Assembly: GCF_002797875.1 (NCBI RefSeq)
Contig: NZ_PGFC01000001.1
Coordinates: 663,316 to 727,315 of the forward strand
Length of the DNA: 64,000 nucleotides
Reading direction: 5' to 3'
DNA from: Pseudoscardovia suis
GTDB lineage: Bacteria > Actinomycetota > Actinomycetes > Actinomycetales > Bifidobacteriaceae
The notes beneath the pieces are model-generated. The model had not been told where the DNA came from. It made no database searches and saw only the letters and a list, made by a program, of their open reading frames with translations. A program made the position numbers and the translations under genes. The first letter of the stretch is position 1; each line of letters opens with the position of its first letter. This document shows positions 40,931-49,300 of the stretch, one piece after another.

Positions 40931-41515
40931 TTATCGTTTCTTCTTGCCACCCCGGTCATTCCGCAGCTTCCAGTTGGCCAGGGAATGAGCGAAACTCCCG
41001 TCCAGCGTCGTGCGAAGGTCGTCGATCACCTCGTCGATGTCGCGTTCCATGCCTTCGCTCACCCATTCGACGAGAGCGCCCACGAAAATGAACGCGTAGA
41101 CATGCGCCACCCCACGCGCCGCTTCGTCATCGGCGCCAATCGCCTCCGCCTCCTGGTGGGCGACGCCATACATGAGGTTCTCGCCCTGCTCCATCAGATA
41201 CACGCGGGCCTTGTTATGGTCGACGCCGGCATACACGTTGCGGATGAATACCTCATCGCGCCGCAGCTCCTCCATCACGCGCCGCAGGCCCTCCGGCCAG
41301 GACCCCTGCCCGCGGTCCTTCCCGATGACCACGCCGAAACGGGCGACCACCACCTGGCCGACAAGATCGTAGATGTCACGGTAATGGTAATAGAACGTGG
41401 AGCGGCTCACGCCGCAGTCCCGTGTCAGGTCCCCGATGGTGATCTTGCTCACCGGAGTGACGCGCACAAGCTTGACCAGCGATTGCTCCAACGCGCGCTG
41501 CGCCAGATCAGTCAT
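40931..41515 (-). CDS. TetR/AcrR-family regulator
   Basis: 194 aa. Helix-turn-helix ITIGDLTRDCGVSRSTFYYH then YRDIYDLVGQV; all-helical C-terminal domain (about 70-180) with AFIFVGALVEWV. ATG at 41515 is preferred over the GTG at 41521 because AAGGAG stands 5 bases before it. Upstream of ohyA on the same strand, so control of oleate hydratase is plausible. A CGACCC-N5-GGGTCG hairpin lies between them (about 40795). Confidence 0.88.
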   Translation of the reverse strand: MTDLAQRALEQSLVKLVRVTPVSKITIGDLTRDCGVSRSTFYYHYRDIYDLVGQVVVARFGVVIGKDRGQGSWPEGLRRVMEELRRDEVFIRNVYAGVDHNKARVYLMEQGENLMYGVAHQEAEAIGADDEAARGVAHVYAFIFVGALVEWVSEGMERDIDEVIDDLRTTLDGSFAHSLANWKLRNDRGGKKKR

Positions 41516-41546
41516 GAGCACTCCTTCTCAGCGATGACTCAAGCGC

Positions 41547-42470
41547 CTAGATCCACAGCAAAAAGCCTATGTTGCGCACCAAGTCTGACTTGAGATAGCC
41601 GCCGCTCACCAAACGGTGCATGCGGGCGAACTTGCCCAGGCGGGGAATCTCCAGGAACCGTTCGAGCGTGCGCCGCGACCCGTCGGGCATGGCGTCCCCC
41701 AGGCGCTCATACAGCGCCTGTGCCTGGCGCAGATAATCGCGCGAGGATGAACGCGCCGCGGGGTCGCGCAGCCTGTCAAGACGATACGCCCAGCTTTTCA
41801 CGTCCTTGGCGCCCACGTCATTGTCACCATGCTGCCGGTAATCCATGAGCACCGTCGGATCGTGCACGATGCTGCCCATTGCGGCGCAGCACAACGCAAG
41901 CCACCAGTCGTGCATGAGGATCGCCGGCTCCCATGCGCCGGCAAGGCGGCAGGCGGCGCGGTTGATCATCATCGTGCACCCGGTCACATAGTTCTGCACG
42001 AGCAGGCGATTGAGCGACACATAGAACTTGTCGATCTGCAGGTGTCCTTTAGCGACCTCGATGGGCTGCAGCCGCGCATCCACCACACGGTAGTCGCCGA
42101 ATGCCAGCACCGGCACATCGCTGCCGCCGGCATGCCGCTCCTGCCGCCGCGTGACGCGGAGCATATGCTCGGCCTTGTTGGGATACCAATAGTCATCCTG
42201 GTCGCTGAACATCACGTAATCTGCGGTGGAATGCTTCATGATCTCCATGAAATTCGGCGCCGGCCCGCCGCAATGCACGTCATCCTCGATGAGCGTCACC
42301 TTGCCCGGATAGCGCCCGGCATACTCATGCAGGATCGCGACCGTGGCATCGGTCGAACCGTCGTCACGGGCAAGCACCCGCACATCCGACGCGGTCTGTG
42401 CCAGCAGCGAATCCAGCTGTTGGGCCAGATAGCGCTCGCCGTTGTATGTGGCAAGGCAGATGTCGATCAT
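41547..42470 (-). CDS. Glycosyltransferase family 2 (rhamnosyltransferase-like)
   Basis: 307 aa cytoplasmic transferase. GT-A fold start IDICLATYNGERYLAQQLDS, DDGSTD, metal-binding FSDQDDYWYP and acceptor-side MHDWWLALC, the pattern of alpha-rhamnosyl or related sugar transferases acting on cell-surface glycans. Starts at 42470 with its ATG overlapping the stop of the upstream glycosyltransferase (ATGA), so the two are coupled. The sugar donor and acceptor cannot be told. Confidence 0.9.
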   Translation of the reverse strand: MIDICLATYNGERYLAQQLDSLLAQTASDVRVLARDDGSTDATVAILHEYAGRYPGKVTLIEDDVHCGGPAPNFMEIMKHSTADYVMFSDQDDYWYPNKAEHMLRVTRRQERHAGGSDVPVLAFGDYRVVDARLQPIEVAKGHLQIDKFYVSLNRLLVQNYVTGCTMMINRAACRLAGAWEPAILMHDWWLALCCAAMGSIVHDPTVLMDYRQHGDNDVGAKDVKSWAYRLDRLRDPAARSSSRDYLRQAQALYERLGDAMPDGSRRTLERFLEIPRLGKFARMHRLVSGGYLKSDLVRNIGFLLWI

Positions 42471-43693
42471 GCGCGTGCTCCTTCCCTGCCATGCACCGCG
42501 GGTTCGATGAACGTCGACACGGCGCTGTCCAAGGCCTCATTGAAGCGTTCCTCGGTGAAATGCGCGTCATAGCACGCCCTCGCCGCCCGATGCATGCGCT
42601 CGGACGCCACGGGATCGGCCGCGAGCGCCACCACGTGCCGCGCCGTCGCCTCGATGTCGAGCGGGTTGACGTTCACGCCCACGCCTTCGCGCTCCACCAG
42701 GTCGGCGCTGTCGCCGCCGATGGCGTTGAGCAACGGCAGCCCGCAATACAGGTAATCGATGGACTTCATGCTCAGCCCCACCTTCACCGTGGGTTTCATG
42801 ATGTTGATCCCGTACGCGCACCCGCCCAGGATCGCATCCTTGCGCGGCTCGTCATACACCGCACCATGATATGTGACGCGGCTCACAGATTCGCGTGCCT
42901 GCTCGACGAAGCGTTCAAGTCTCTCCCCTGTTCCCACGATGTGCAGGTGCACGGGGCGGATGTCGTTCATCGCTGCGAGCAGCCGGGTGATGAGGGGTAT
43001 GTCGATGATGTTGTTCACCGCACCCAGATATGCGACCGGCAGCGGCGCAGCGCCGTCATGCGGTGCGGCGTCCCGCGCCACTTTTCGCCATGCCGCGTCA
43101 GGGGCGAACCCCACCGCCCCGGGGTCCCCTTCGGGACGCGACTTGTACCAATACAATGCGCGCGTACGGTCCGCAGGAAGCCCAATGATGCCGCGGTATC
43201 GGTCGCATTCGGTGGTGATCAGGCTCGCACAGCCCAGGTGCGCGTCGCGCAACCGCGCCCACATGCGGGCGGGCGGCGTTGCCGCCAATCCCTTCACCGG
43301 CAGGGATTCGGGCCACAGGTCAATTATGTCGAACACGACGGGCGTGCCATAGCGTTCATGAAGGCGGTCGGCGACACCTGCCAGCGAATTGGCCGGCAGC
43401 AGGAACCACAGCACGTCAAATGGATCGGTGCGCATGCGCGCATCCAGCTCGCGTTCCACGTCATGCGAGAACCGTCTGATGGCACGCATGCGCTTCATAG
43501 ACATATTGCGTTTGAACGGCTCGAGATGCACATAGACGTGACCGGGCGCGCTGCGTTCCACTGTTTTCTTGGTGCGGTGGTCGAGGTCTGAGAAGAACCA
43601 AGTGACGTCGTCGCCACGGCGACGGAAGTAGTCTCCGATGGCGTGCGCACGCGCCTCGAACGTCGAGGAATGCGTGATGATCGCGACTTTCAT
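42467..43693 (-). CDS. Glycosyltransferase (GT-B, family 4-like)
   Basis: 408 aa. N-terminal MKVAIITHSS with a pattern of a GT-B first domain (FDIIDLWPESLP), then VAYLGAVNNIIDIPLI and the donor-binding end YGINIMKPTVKVGLSMKSID. ATG at 43693 with GGAAGGA upstream; the frame extends to 43774 without support. With the following GT2 gene it forms a two-gene glycosylation unit, perhaps for a glycolipid or exopolysaccharide side chain. No flippase or polymerase adjoins. Confidence 0.88.
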   Translation of the reverse strand: MKVAIITHSSTFEARAHAIGDYFRRRGDDVTWFFSDLDHRTKKTVERSAPGHVYVHLEPFKRNMSMKRMRAIRRFSHDVERELDARMRTDPFDVLWFLLPANSLAGVADRLHERYGTPVVFDIIDLWPESLPVKGLAATPPARMWARLRDAHLGCASLITTECDRYRGIIGLPADRTRALYWYKSRPEGDPGAVGFAPDAAWRKVARDAAPHDGAAPLPVAYLGAVNNIIDIPLITRLLAAMNDIRPVHLHIVGTGERLERFVEQARESVSRVTYHGAVYDEPRKDAILGGCAYGINIMKPTVKVGLSMKSIDYLYCGLPLLNAIGGDSADLVEREGVGVNVNPLDIEATARHVVALAADPVASERMHRAARACYDAHFTEERFNEALDSAVSTFIEPAVHGREGARA

Positions 43694-43894
43694 GGGGTTC
43701 CTTCCGATGCTTGCGTCGAAACCGTGCACCGCGCATCGGCGTTGCCTAGGCGGCGCAAAGCATAACACCGCCATATTGTAGCGTGCCTGCTGGGGCTGCG
43801 CCGGAAAGCCATGCCGAGACTCTCATCGCCGCCTTGGACACGCCCCCACGCGGCGCAATTACCGCGTCTGTCGTGTCCAAGGCACGCGAGTGCC

Positions 43895-43970
43895 GCGCCT
43901 ATCCCCGCCTATTCCGTTTATTCCGCTTATTACCCCGTCTATTCCCGTCTATTCCGCCTATTCCCCGATG
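43895..43970. repeat. Degenerate CTATTCCGCC-type tandem repeat
   Basis: About seven imperfect units of about 10 bases (CTATTCCGCC, TTATTCCGCT, CTATTCCCGT) at and beyond the 3' end of the oxidoreductase gene. Confidence 0.6.
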
Positions 43971-44965
43971 GAGATGATGGTCTTGCCGCGGGATCGGCCT
44001 TGCTTGACCTTGGCGAGCGCCTCGTTGATCTGCTCGAGGGTGTAGACCGTGTCGATGGAGGTTTCCAGCGGATGGTCGGCGTCGAACAGCCTGCCAATCT
44101 CGTCGAGCTGGCGTCCGTCCTCGTGCACGAACAGGAAGTCGTAGGTCTGGCCTTTTGCCGCCGCCATGCGGTCGTACTTGCGGCCGGCGATGGAAAACAG
44201 CAGGCGCTTCCAGACGGGCATGCCACTGCGCTTGGCAAACCGTCCGTTGGGCATGCCGCGCAGAGAGACCAGGCTGCCGCCTTCCTTGAGCACCTTGAAT
44301 TCATTCGGCAGCTCGCGGTCGCCCAATGTGTCGAGCACGTGGTCGACGTCGGAAAGCACGTCGACGTAGTTCTCTTTCTTGTAGTCGATGAACCGTTCGG
44401 CGCTGAGCTGGCGTACCCGCTCCTCGTTGCTGCCGCTGCCGTTGGTGTAGACGTGCAGGCCCAGGCTCTTTGCCACGGGGATTGCCATGGCGCCCAGGCT
44501 GCCGGTGCCGCCGGAGATGAACACGGATTCGCCTGCCGTGACGTGCATAACCTCAAAGGCCTGCATGGCGGTGAGCGCCGTAAGCGGGACCGTGGCGGCC
44601 TGCTGGTATGAGAGGTATTCGGGGATCACCGCGAGCGCGGATTCCTCCACCGCCGCGTATTGCGCGAAAGCACCGATCTTCTTGAGTGGCATCCTGCCGT
44701 AGACCCGGTCGCCTGCCGTGAAACGGGTGACGTTCCTGCCGGTTTTCTCGACGATTCCGGCGAATTCGTTGCCCATGACCAGCGGCATCTTGTAAGGGGT
44801 GATGAGCTTGACTTCGCCGCGGATGATCATGTTGTCGAGCGGGTTGACCGCCGCCGCCATGACCTTGACCAGCACCTCCGTGTCGCCGGGCTCCGGGACG
44901 GGGATGTCGCGGATCTCAAGGTCGGTGCCATCCTTGGCGTAATGCGTGAGTATGGCTGCTTTCAT
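43958..44965 (-). CDS. MDR-family NAD(P)-dependent oxidoreductase (zinc-lacking)
   Basis: 335 aa medium-chain dehydrogenase/reductase of the quinone oxidoreductase type. GroES-like first half (AAVNPLDNMIIRGEVKL, GNEFAGIVEKTGR) and a Rossmann half with SGGTGSLGAMAIPVAKSLG. Catalytic zinc ligands of alcohol dehydrogenases are not evident. ATG at 44965 with GGAG upstream. An Rrf2-type regulator gene lies upstream on the same strand, suggesting redox or stress control. Confidence 0.88.
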   Translation of the reverse strand: MKAAILTHYAKDGTDLEIRDIPVPEPGDTEVLVKVMAAAVNPLDNMIIRGEVKLITPYKMPLVMGNEFAGIVEKTGRNVTRFTAGDRVYGRMPLKKIGAFAQYAAVEESALAVIPEYLSYQQAATVPLTALTAMQAFEVMHVTAGESVFISGGTGSLGAMAIPVAKSLGLHVYTNGSGSNEERVRQLSAERFIDYKKENYVDVLSDVDHVLDTLGDRELPNEFKVLKEGGSLVSLRGMPNGRFAKRSGMPVWKRLLFSIAGRKYDRMAAAKGQTYDFLFVHEDGRQLDEIGRLFDADHPLETSIDTVYTLEQINEALAKVKQGRSRGKTIISIGE

Positions 44966-45019
44966 AGGATCTCCATTCGTGCGTCGGCGGTGCGCCGTTG
45001 TCTGTTGGGTATTGGGCCG

Positions 45020-45059
45020 TCAGCTAGCGGTGCGCGCAGTCAGCTAGCGGTGCGCGCGA
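45020..45059. repeat. 20-bp tandem duplication at the end of the Rrf2 gene
   Basis: TCAGCTAGCGGTGCGCGCAG at 45020 and a near copy at 45040 (differs in the last base). The unit contains the stop codon, so the last six codons and stop of the gene are repeated just beyond it. Confidence 0.9.
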
Positions 45060-45474
45060 TGTAGGCGCGCATGCCGTTGATGCAGTCGGCGAGGGTCATG
45101 CCTTGGAGGCGGTGGTTCACGTCATCGTCCATCTGCTGGAACATGCCTCCCAGCACCGGGCGGATGTTGTGCCCGACGATGCATGCGTCGTTGGGATTGT
45201 GATGCAGGTCGAACAGATGCACGGAATCCGTGTCCATCACCGCCCGGTAGATGTCGAGCAGCGTGATGTCGGCGGGCTGCCTGAGCAGCCGGAACCCGCT
45301 GATGCCACGCCTGCCTTCGATGATGCCCGCCTTGCTCAGGCGTGCGGTCAGTTTGCGGATGTAGCTGGGGTTGGTGCCCACGCTCACGGCGATCTGCTCG
45401 GAATTGACCGGGGTCGCGGATTGCGAGATCAGAATCAGCGCATGGATCGCTGACGAGAATCTGGTATCCACCAT
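45040..45474 (-). CDS. Rrf2-family transcriptional regulator
   Basis: 144 aa. Winged helix with VDTRFSSAIHALILISQ, SEQIAVSVGTNPSYIRKLTA and GRRGISGF. Only one Cys (in NDACIVGHN) lies in the usual cluster region, so an iron-sulfur form of IscR type is unlikely; it is nearer the YwnA/HypR-type thiol sensors. ATG 45474 with GGAGG 6 bases upstream. Probably controls the downstream oxidoreductase and itself. Confidence 0.88.
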   Translation of the reverse strand: MVDTRFSSAIHALILISQSATPVNSEQIAVSVGTNPSYIRKLTARLSKAGIIEGRRGISGFRLLRQPADITLLDIYRAVMDTDSVHLFDLHHNPNDACIVGHNIRPVLGGMFQQMDDDVNHRLQGMTLADCINGMRAYIARTAS

Positions 45475-45615
45475 GGCGCCCCTCCCTGTTGTTTTCAACC
45501 GCGCTGATTCCAGTCGTGCGGATTCGACAGGCACCCGCAGTTATCTGCACTCGCAGCATTCACAGTCGTAAACAGCGCCCGCGACTGTGAATCATCATCC
45601 GCACTACCTGCAATT

Positions 45616-45632
45616 GTATCTGATACTGATAC
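45616..45632 (-). promoter_or_regulatory. Possible operator before the Rrf2 gene
   Basis: GTATCTGATAC is a perfect 11-bp palindrome (one central base) directly followed by another TGATAC, about 140 bases before the Rrf2 start. TACAAT on the minus strand at its edge may be a -10 box. Confidence 0.4.
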
Positions 45633-45737
45633 TTTAATGGACGGCGCGACATCTGTCAACGCCGCCCGTCGATGGACATGCATCGCCTCGGGCTTCCTTC
45701 GCCGCGCAGAGCACAGCGGCGTGCCAGGCCCTCCCGC

Positions 45738-46097
45738 TCAGGCGCTATGGCCGGCGAGGAAAACCGTCAGCCGGCTAAACGCTGCCGCGGCGGTGGGGTC
45801 TTCCCTCTCTTCGGCGACGAAGCAATGCGGCATCGTGCGGCCTTCCTCAGCGAGCGGATCGACGAGTTCATTCACTGCCCCGGCCGTGTCGAGCGCCTCG
45901 TGCATTTCATTCATGTCAACCCGGTATTCGCTGCCAAGGAGGAACGCGGGAGGGTATTCACCGGTGACATGGAGGATGTTGTTGTAGCGCGACTTGTCGT
46001 CCTTCGACAGGAACGTCGTGCCCTTGACGTAATTGCCGATCGGCAGCCATCCGTGGATCTTCGGAGTCATCGTCTTCATCCTCTGCGCGGCCTTCAC
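45738..46097 (-). pseudogene. Remnant of an alpha/beta-hydrolase (esterase), C-terminal part
   Basis: 119 codons. The segment YPPAFLLGSEYRVDMNEMHE followed by ALDTAGAVNELVDPL, PHCFV and FSRLTVFL matches the end of acetyl-esterase-like enzymes (acid residue loop and catalytic His region). The nucleophile half is absent and an unrelated open frame runs on the other strand there. No clear ribosome site. Confidence 0.55.
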
Positions 46098-46398
46098 CCT
46101 TCTGCCAGCCTATCGCTCGGCACGCGCCGAGGCCTACCAATCGTGCCAGGAGTACATGAACGAAGCCCTTGCACTGCGGCGGCAGCTATTTGACGAGGGG
46201 AAGTCGGACGGCTATGTCAGATTCGGCAACCACGATTTCCCGACTGTGCGAGACGGCGTGATATTGACCAAGGACACGGACCAGTGCACCACTTCCATGA
46301 CCCTACGCGATCTTCGCGCCGAGGAGCGCCTGTGGAAATACGACATCGAGAACCTTCGCTACTTCAGCACCCTTCCGTCCGAATATTCCGACCATTGA
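46033..46398 (+). CDS. Hypothetical small membrane protein
   Basis: 121 codons from a TTG, no ATG near and no good ribosome site. One hydrophobic helix (about 8-27) then a hydrophilic, mostly helical domain. Overlaps the esterase remnant on the other strand. Unrecognised; may itself be a fragment that lost its 5' end. Confidence 0.4.
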   Translation: MPIGSHPWIFGVIVFILCAAFTLLPAYRSARAEAYQSCQEYMNEALALRRQLFDEGKSDGYVRFGNHDFPTVRDGVILTKDTDQCTTSMTLRDLRAEERLWKYDIENLRYFSTLPSEYSDH

Positions 46399-46472
46399 TC
46401 GAATGAGCGAGGCGGATGAGTGATGTCACGACATACAGAGGTACGCGACATGCATGACGCCGCCAATTGCGG

Positions 46473-46795
46473 CCGAGGGTACATGATCGTGCACCCTCGG
46501 TGGGGATTACCACTGCAAAGCAGCCCTGCGCCCGCCCTAATCGCGGCCGAAGGTGCAAATTCCCGCACCCTCGATGCAGATTAAGTAGGGAAAAGCCAGG
46601 ATTGAGCAAGATAACCGCTGTCGAGGGTGCAACATCGTGCACCCTCGGTGGGGATTACCACTGCAAAGCAGCCCTGCGCTCACCCTAATCACGGTCGAAG
46701 GCGCAAATTCCCGCACCCTCGACCGCGATTAGGCAAGGAAAGGCCGAAATCGCGCGAGGCGACCCCGCCGAAGGCGCATGGAATCGCACCTTCGA
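46473..46795. repeat. Array of five 28-nt palindromes at a 73-74 bp period
   Basis: Palindromes begin at 46473, 46547, 46621, 46695 and 46768 (steps 74, 74, 74, 73). The third is a perfect 10-bp stem CGAGGGTGCA / TGCACCCTCG with a 6-nt loop; the others have one or two mismatches. Between them the 46-nt segments alternate: segments 1 and 3 are nearly identical, 2 and 4 are related, so the larger unit is about 148 bp. The flanking 46399-46472 has no gene. Confidence 0.9.
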
Positions 46796-46811
46796 CAGCG
46801 GTGCACGGGAC

Positions 46812-47136
46812 TCAAGGGGCGATGCTCGGCGCGAACTCCGGGTCAAAGCGCGACAACAGCCTCTTATCGGTGATCTGCGGCCTTTCCAAGGCATATGACG
46901 CATCCGTCACGACCTCACCACGATAATCCATCAGATGCAGATAACAGCCGATGACGACGGCAGCCACCGCAAGATCGTCGTCATCGACCGCACCCGGGGG
47001 CGTCGCCGACGAAAACCCGGTACCTGTACAGGTTATTAGGAACATAGCTCGGCACACGCACCTCCGCCGCCTGGATGTCGCCCACATGCACGCAGTAGGC
47101 TACGCACCACCCCTGGGGAAGCTCCGTCCGATGCCC
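46812..47136 (-). pseudogene. Possible frameshifted gene remnant
   Basis: Two adjoining frames read as one protein: HVGDIQAAEVRVPSYVPNN and YRYRVFVGDAP in one, then VDDDDLAVAAVVIGCYLHLM and DYRGEVVTDASYALERPQ in the other, with the break near 46995-47005. Unrecognised family; lacks a start. Low confidence that it was a gene. Confidence 0.3.
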
Positions 47137-47236
47137 TCATGCGCGGGCGTCAACATGGGGTCGACACCGCCACAGTCACCTTGCGCCATACAGGAAACGT
47201 TGCTATTACAGGCGACACGCGTCAATCGTTTTTAAG

Positions 47237-47265
47237 TTGTAGTTAAACGTTTAATGTTGTATGCT
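47237..47265 (+). promoter_or_regulatory. Promoter with LacI-type operator for the fructoside cluster
   Basis: -35 TTGTAG (47237-47242), 17-base spacer, -10 TATGCT (47260-47265). The spacer begins with TTAAACGTTTAA (47243-47254), a perfect 12-bp palindrome with central CG, as bound by LacI-family repressors. Probably the target of the LacI protein encoded at 52101. Leader to the first gene is about 115 bases. Confidence 0.75.
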
Positions 47266-47388
47266 GTTTCTCGCAGCGAAACAGACACCGTGGTCACACA
47301 AACGCAGTGGAGGGATGCAAGCCAAGGCCATTGTCACCACGCCGTCGGTTACACAGCACAAACCCAATCAGAAAGTTGAGGGATAGAA

Positions 47389-48993
47389 ATGGCACGAAGA
47401 AGTGTTCGGATGGCCATCGCATCAGTCGCCATCGCATCCATGCTCGCCCCGCTTGCCGCTTGCGGCGGCAGTGACAAAGCCACGACCGACGCCAACGGCA
47501 AGCCGATCGTGACGATTCAGGTTCGTCGTAACGTCACCGACAATCCGATGAAGGACACGCAGTACTCCAAGGACCTCGAAGCCGCTTGCGATTGCTCGAT
47601 CAACTGGGAAGAGGTCAGCGACAACGCATGGGGCCAGCAGAAGTCCGCGAAGATGGCTGCAGGTGACTTCCCCGACATCGGCCTGTCGCTGTATGACCCG
47701 ACCGACGTCACCAAGTACTCCGACGAGTTCGAGGACCTGTCGCAGGACATGGATTCCCTGCCCAACGTGCAGAAGTTCTTCGAGGCGCAGCCTGACGCCA
47801 AGAAGTTCGCCGAGGACGACGGCCACATCTACCTGCTGCCTTCCGACCGCGGCAAGGGCTACCGTGTCTCCGCCACGCACATGTTCATCAACAAGACCTG
47901 GCTTGACAAGCTCGGCCTGCCCGTCCCGACCACGTGGGACGAGCTGAAGACCACGCTCGAGGCCTTCAAGACCGAGGATCCGAACGGCAACGGCAAGGCC
48001 GATGAGATCCCGATGAACATCCGCGGCCTCAGCTTCGGTCTGTGGAGCCCGCTCACGCTGATCAACTCCACCGGCCTGACCACGAGCTTCATGGGCTCCT
48101 CGGCATCCAGCCAAGGCTACTACGTCAAGGACGGCAAGGTCTCCAGCTACCTGACCTCCAACGAGCTCAAGGACACCATCAACTACCTGCATTCGCTGAT
48201 GGCCGAAGGCCTCGTCCCGCAAGACGCGCTGACCCGCGACGCCTCGATGTACACCGCCCAGACCATCAACGACGGCCAGACCGCACTCAGCGGCGTGACC
48301 TTCGGCTGGTCGAACTACTCCGAGTTCGGCGACAAGCTCGCTTCGCAATACATCACGCTTCCCCCGCTCAAGGAGAAGGCATCCGACCCGGATTCCCAGG
48401 TCAAGTGGGATTACTCGCAGGTCTCCGCTGAGTTCGCTTACTCGCTCAGCCTCAACCCGGAAGCCCCGAACAAGGATGCAGCCCTCAAGCTCATCAACGC
48501 GATGTATGACGAGAAGCTCTCGGTTTCCGGCTTCTACGGCTCCATCCCGGACATCGTGGCCGACAACGGCGACCACACCTACACGATCGACAAGGCCAAG
48601 GCCTACGCCGAGTACCCCGACACCCGTGCCGTGGCACTGCAGGACCGCTTCGCAGGCTGGATCCCCGATGACGCGACGATCGTCAACGACACGAACGCCG
48701 AGCAGGTCACTGCAAGCGACGAAGGCGTGCGCGACGTCATCAAGAAGAACGTCGACCCCGTCAAGGACGTCATCCCGGTCTGGGTGCACCCGAGCAGCGA
48801 AGACATGGACACCCTGTCCACCAACAACACCGCCATCTTCAACTACACCGACAACCAGCTTGCCAAGTGGGTGCAGGACGGCGGCATCGACAACGAGTGG
48901 AACGACTACCTCAAGAAGCTTCAGGAGCCGACCCTCGGTCTCGACACCAACATCCAGATCTGGCAGAAGTACTACGACCAGCAGGCTGAGTAA
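47389..48993 (+). CDS. ABC transporter solute-binding lipoprotein (sugar)
   Basis: 534 aa. Signal peptide with lipobox LAAC (Cys25), so membrane-anchored outside the cell. Large family 1 binding protein of the LplA type that pairs with LplB/LplC permeases: SAKMAAGDFPDIGLS, DPNGNGKADEIPMNIRG (a calcium-loop-like segment), and NKDAALKLINAMYD. ATG with GAGGG 7 bases upstream. First gene of the cluster; the GH32 gene downstream suggests fructo-oligosaccharides or sucrose-like ligands. Confidence 0.95.
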   Translation: MARRSVRMAIASVAIASMLAPLAACGGSDKATTDANGKPIVTIQVRRNVTDNPMKDTQYSKDLEAACDCSINWEEVSDNAWGQQKSAKMAAGDFPDIGLSLYDPTDVTKYSDEFEDLSQDMDSLPNVQKFFEAQPDAKKFAEDDGHIYLLPSDRGKGYRVSATHMFINKTWLDKLGLPVPTTWDELKTTLEAFKTEDPNGNGKADEIPMNIRGLSFGLWSPLTLINSTGLTTSFMGSSASSQGYYVKDGKVSSYLTSNELKDTINYLHSLMAEGLVPQDALTRDASMYTAQTINDGQTALSGVTFGWSNYSEFGDKLASQYITLPPLKEKASDPDSQVKWDYSQVSAEFAYSLSLNPEAPNKDAALKLINAMYDEKLSVSGFYGSIPDIVADNGDHTYTIDKAKAYAEYPDTRAVALQDRFAGWIPDDATIVNDTNAEQVTASDEGVRDVIKKNVDPVKDVIPVWVHPSSEDMDTLSTNNTAIFNYTDNQLAKWVQDGGIDNEWNDYLKKLQEPTLGLDTNIQIWQKYYDQQAE

Positions 48994-49064
48994 CCCGAGC
49001 CTCTCGGCATAGCACCGACGCACCAGACAACACCAAATAACCAAATAACTGAACAGTGGCGGCA

Positions 49065-49106
49065 CGCGGGATGCCCAACAGGCACAGCAGCCTCACGCAT
49101 CCCGCG
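49065..49106 (+). other. Stem-loop after the binding-protein gene
   Basis: CGCGGGATGC / GCATCCCGCG 10-bp stem with a 22-nt loop, without a U run. In 48994-49300 it is the first of two hairpins; such structures commonly stabilise the binding-protein mRNA or reduce read-through to the permeases. Confidence 0.6.
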
Positions 49107-49165
49107 CACAGCCACCTTGCAACTCATCTTTGAACATTCATCCTTGAACCCTTGGATGACCCTTG

Positions 49166-49194
49166 GGTGGTGGAGGGCACCGCTCTCCACCACC
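49166..49194 (+). other. Second stem-loop before the permease genes
   Basis: GGTGGTGGAG / CTCCACCACC 10-bp stem, 9-nt loop, followed by a C/T-rich stretch. May be a partial terminator. Confidence 0.6.
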
Positions 49195-49300
49195 TTCCCC
49201 TCCCTCATGCCGATGATGGCGCAGCAAGGCTTCCTCCCCAGCGTCCGATTCTTTCCACCGGCCAGGTGAACACACACAAACAACAATCATTGGAGCTAAC

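Noticed and set aside
41547..43693. Full polysaccharide locus
   Set aside because: Only two glycosyltransferases are present; no flippase, polymerase or priming transferase adjoins.
46473..46795. CRISPR array of 28-nt repeats
   Set aside because: Segments between palindromes are themselves repeated (1 and 3 almost identical), so they are not spacers.
47422..49065. 547-codon minus-strand frame opposite the binding protein
   Set aside because: Shadow frame; the plus-strand lipoprotein has signal peptide, lipobox and ribosome site.
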